Below are positions 6,133 to 6,335 of a stretch of 6,335 nt of DNA, in pieces; the stretch's first letter is position 1; each line of letters opens with the position of its first letter. A program made the translations under genes and the position numbers. The DNA lies in contig JALEUF010000057.1 in NCBI GenBank assembly GCA_022781015.1, positions 1 to 6,335 on the forward strand, in the 5' to 3' direction. The notes under the pieces are model-generated. The model saw only the letters and a list, made by a program, of their open reading frames with translations. It was not told the origin of the DNA and did not search any database. The DNA is from Caryophanales bacterium (GTDB lineage Bacteria; Bacillota_I; Bacilli_A; RFN20; CAG-826).

Positions 6133-6333
6133 TTAAGCAGTCATAACATCTTCGAATGACAAGAAGTAATTTGAAACTACACCAGACCATTTCTCAGCAT
6201 GCCAGATAATATATTTTGGAGACCCAAGCAAGCCTTTAGATCCATCATTATAGGTAATGGCTTTGCTTGTTGACCAACTCTTAGGATTCTCTCCAAGGGT
6301 AGAAACTTTAACTTCTAACATTTCCTCGTTGGA
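6133..6333 (-). CDS. C-terminal end of an unrecognised protein, 5' end missing
   Basis: There are 66 codons in frame from the right edge to the TAA at 6133, beginning SNEEMLEVKV and ending in FLSFEDVMTA. The ATG at 6321 is probably internal: the frame stays open upstream of it, and the GAGGA sequence before it is only one base away, too close to serve as a ribosome site. The fragment is rich in Trp, Ser, Gly and Tyr (four Trp in 66 residues), with LGSPKYIIWHAEKWSG as its most distinctive stretch. No transmembrane helix is visible. I do not recognise the family and do not assign a function. A strong terminator follows, so this gene ends its own transcription unit. Confidence 0.7.
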   Translation of the reverse strand, partial: SNEEMLEVKVSTLGENPKSWSTSKAITYNDGSKGLLGSPKYIIWHAEKWSGVVSNYFLSFEDVMTA

Positions 6334-6335
6334 TT

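Noticed and set aside
6133..6321. Complete 62-residue small protein starting at ATG 6321
   Set aside because: The frame stays open to the window edge, and the only GAGGA is one base from the ATG. It is better read as the tail of a longer gene.

Overview
The window is AT-rich and every convincing gene lies on the minus strand, so transcription runs from the right edge to the left edge. Genes are tightly packed with 4-11 bp overlaps, and most have AGGAGA/GAGG-type Shine-Dalgarno sites. TGA is used as a real stop in two ATGA overlaps, so the standard bacterial code applies rather than the Mycoplasma code. Together with the protein families this suggests a low-GC Bacillota or a relative such as the Erysipelotrichia or RF39-like gut lineages. 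The lineage is inference; no marker gene is present.

Layout, in the direction of transcription. (1) 6333-6133 is the last 66 codons of an unrecognised gene cut by the right edge. It is followed by a strong Rho-independent terminator (6109-6068). (2) 6067-5885 is an intergenic control region. It holds six copies of TTGTCATT (AATGACAA in the gene direction), five of them at exactly 10-bp steps, and the last overlaps the -35 of a candidate extended -10 promoter. (3) 5884-4277 is a cytoplasmic family GH20 beta-N-acetylhexosaminidase. (4) 4254-1604 is a four-gene membrane block with overlapping reading frames: a sugar-type ABC ATPase, a YesL/DUF624-like polytopic membrane protein, a small two-helix membrane protein and a single-helix anchored protein with an extracytoplasmic domain. 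(5) A 94-bp gap carries a second candidate extended -10 promoter overlapped by a CGCG-centred imperfect palindrome. (6) 1509-1 is the first 503 codons of a TIM-barrel glycosidase-like protein with what looks like a GH42-style amidotransferase-like domain. It is cut by the left edge.

The likely theme is uptake and intracellular trimming of HexNAc-containing glycans. The two putative hydrolases lack signal peptides and flank an ABC ATPase module. No canonical sugar-binding lipoprotein and no EAA-motif permease is visible. Either the ATPase serves a transporter encoded elsewhere, or the YesL-like and small membrane proteins form an unconventional complex with it. The latter, and the 10-bp-periodic repeat array, are the least ordinary features here.
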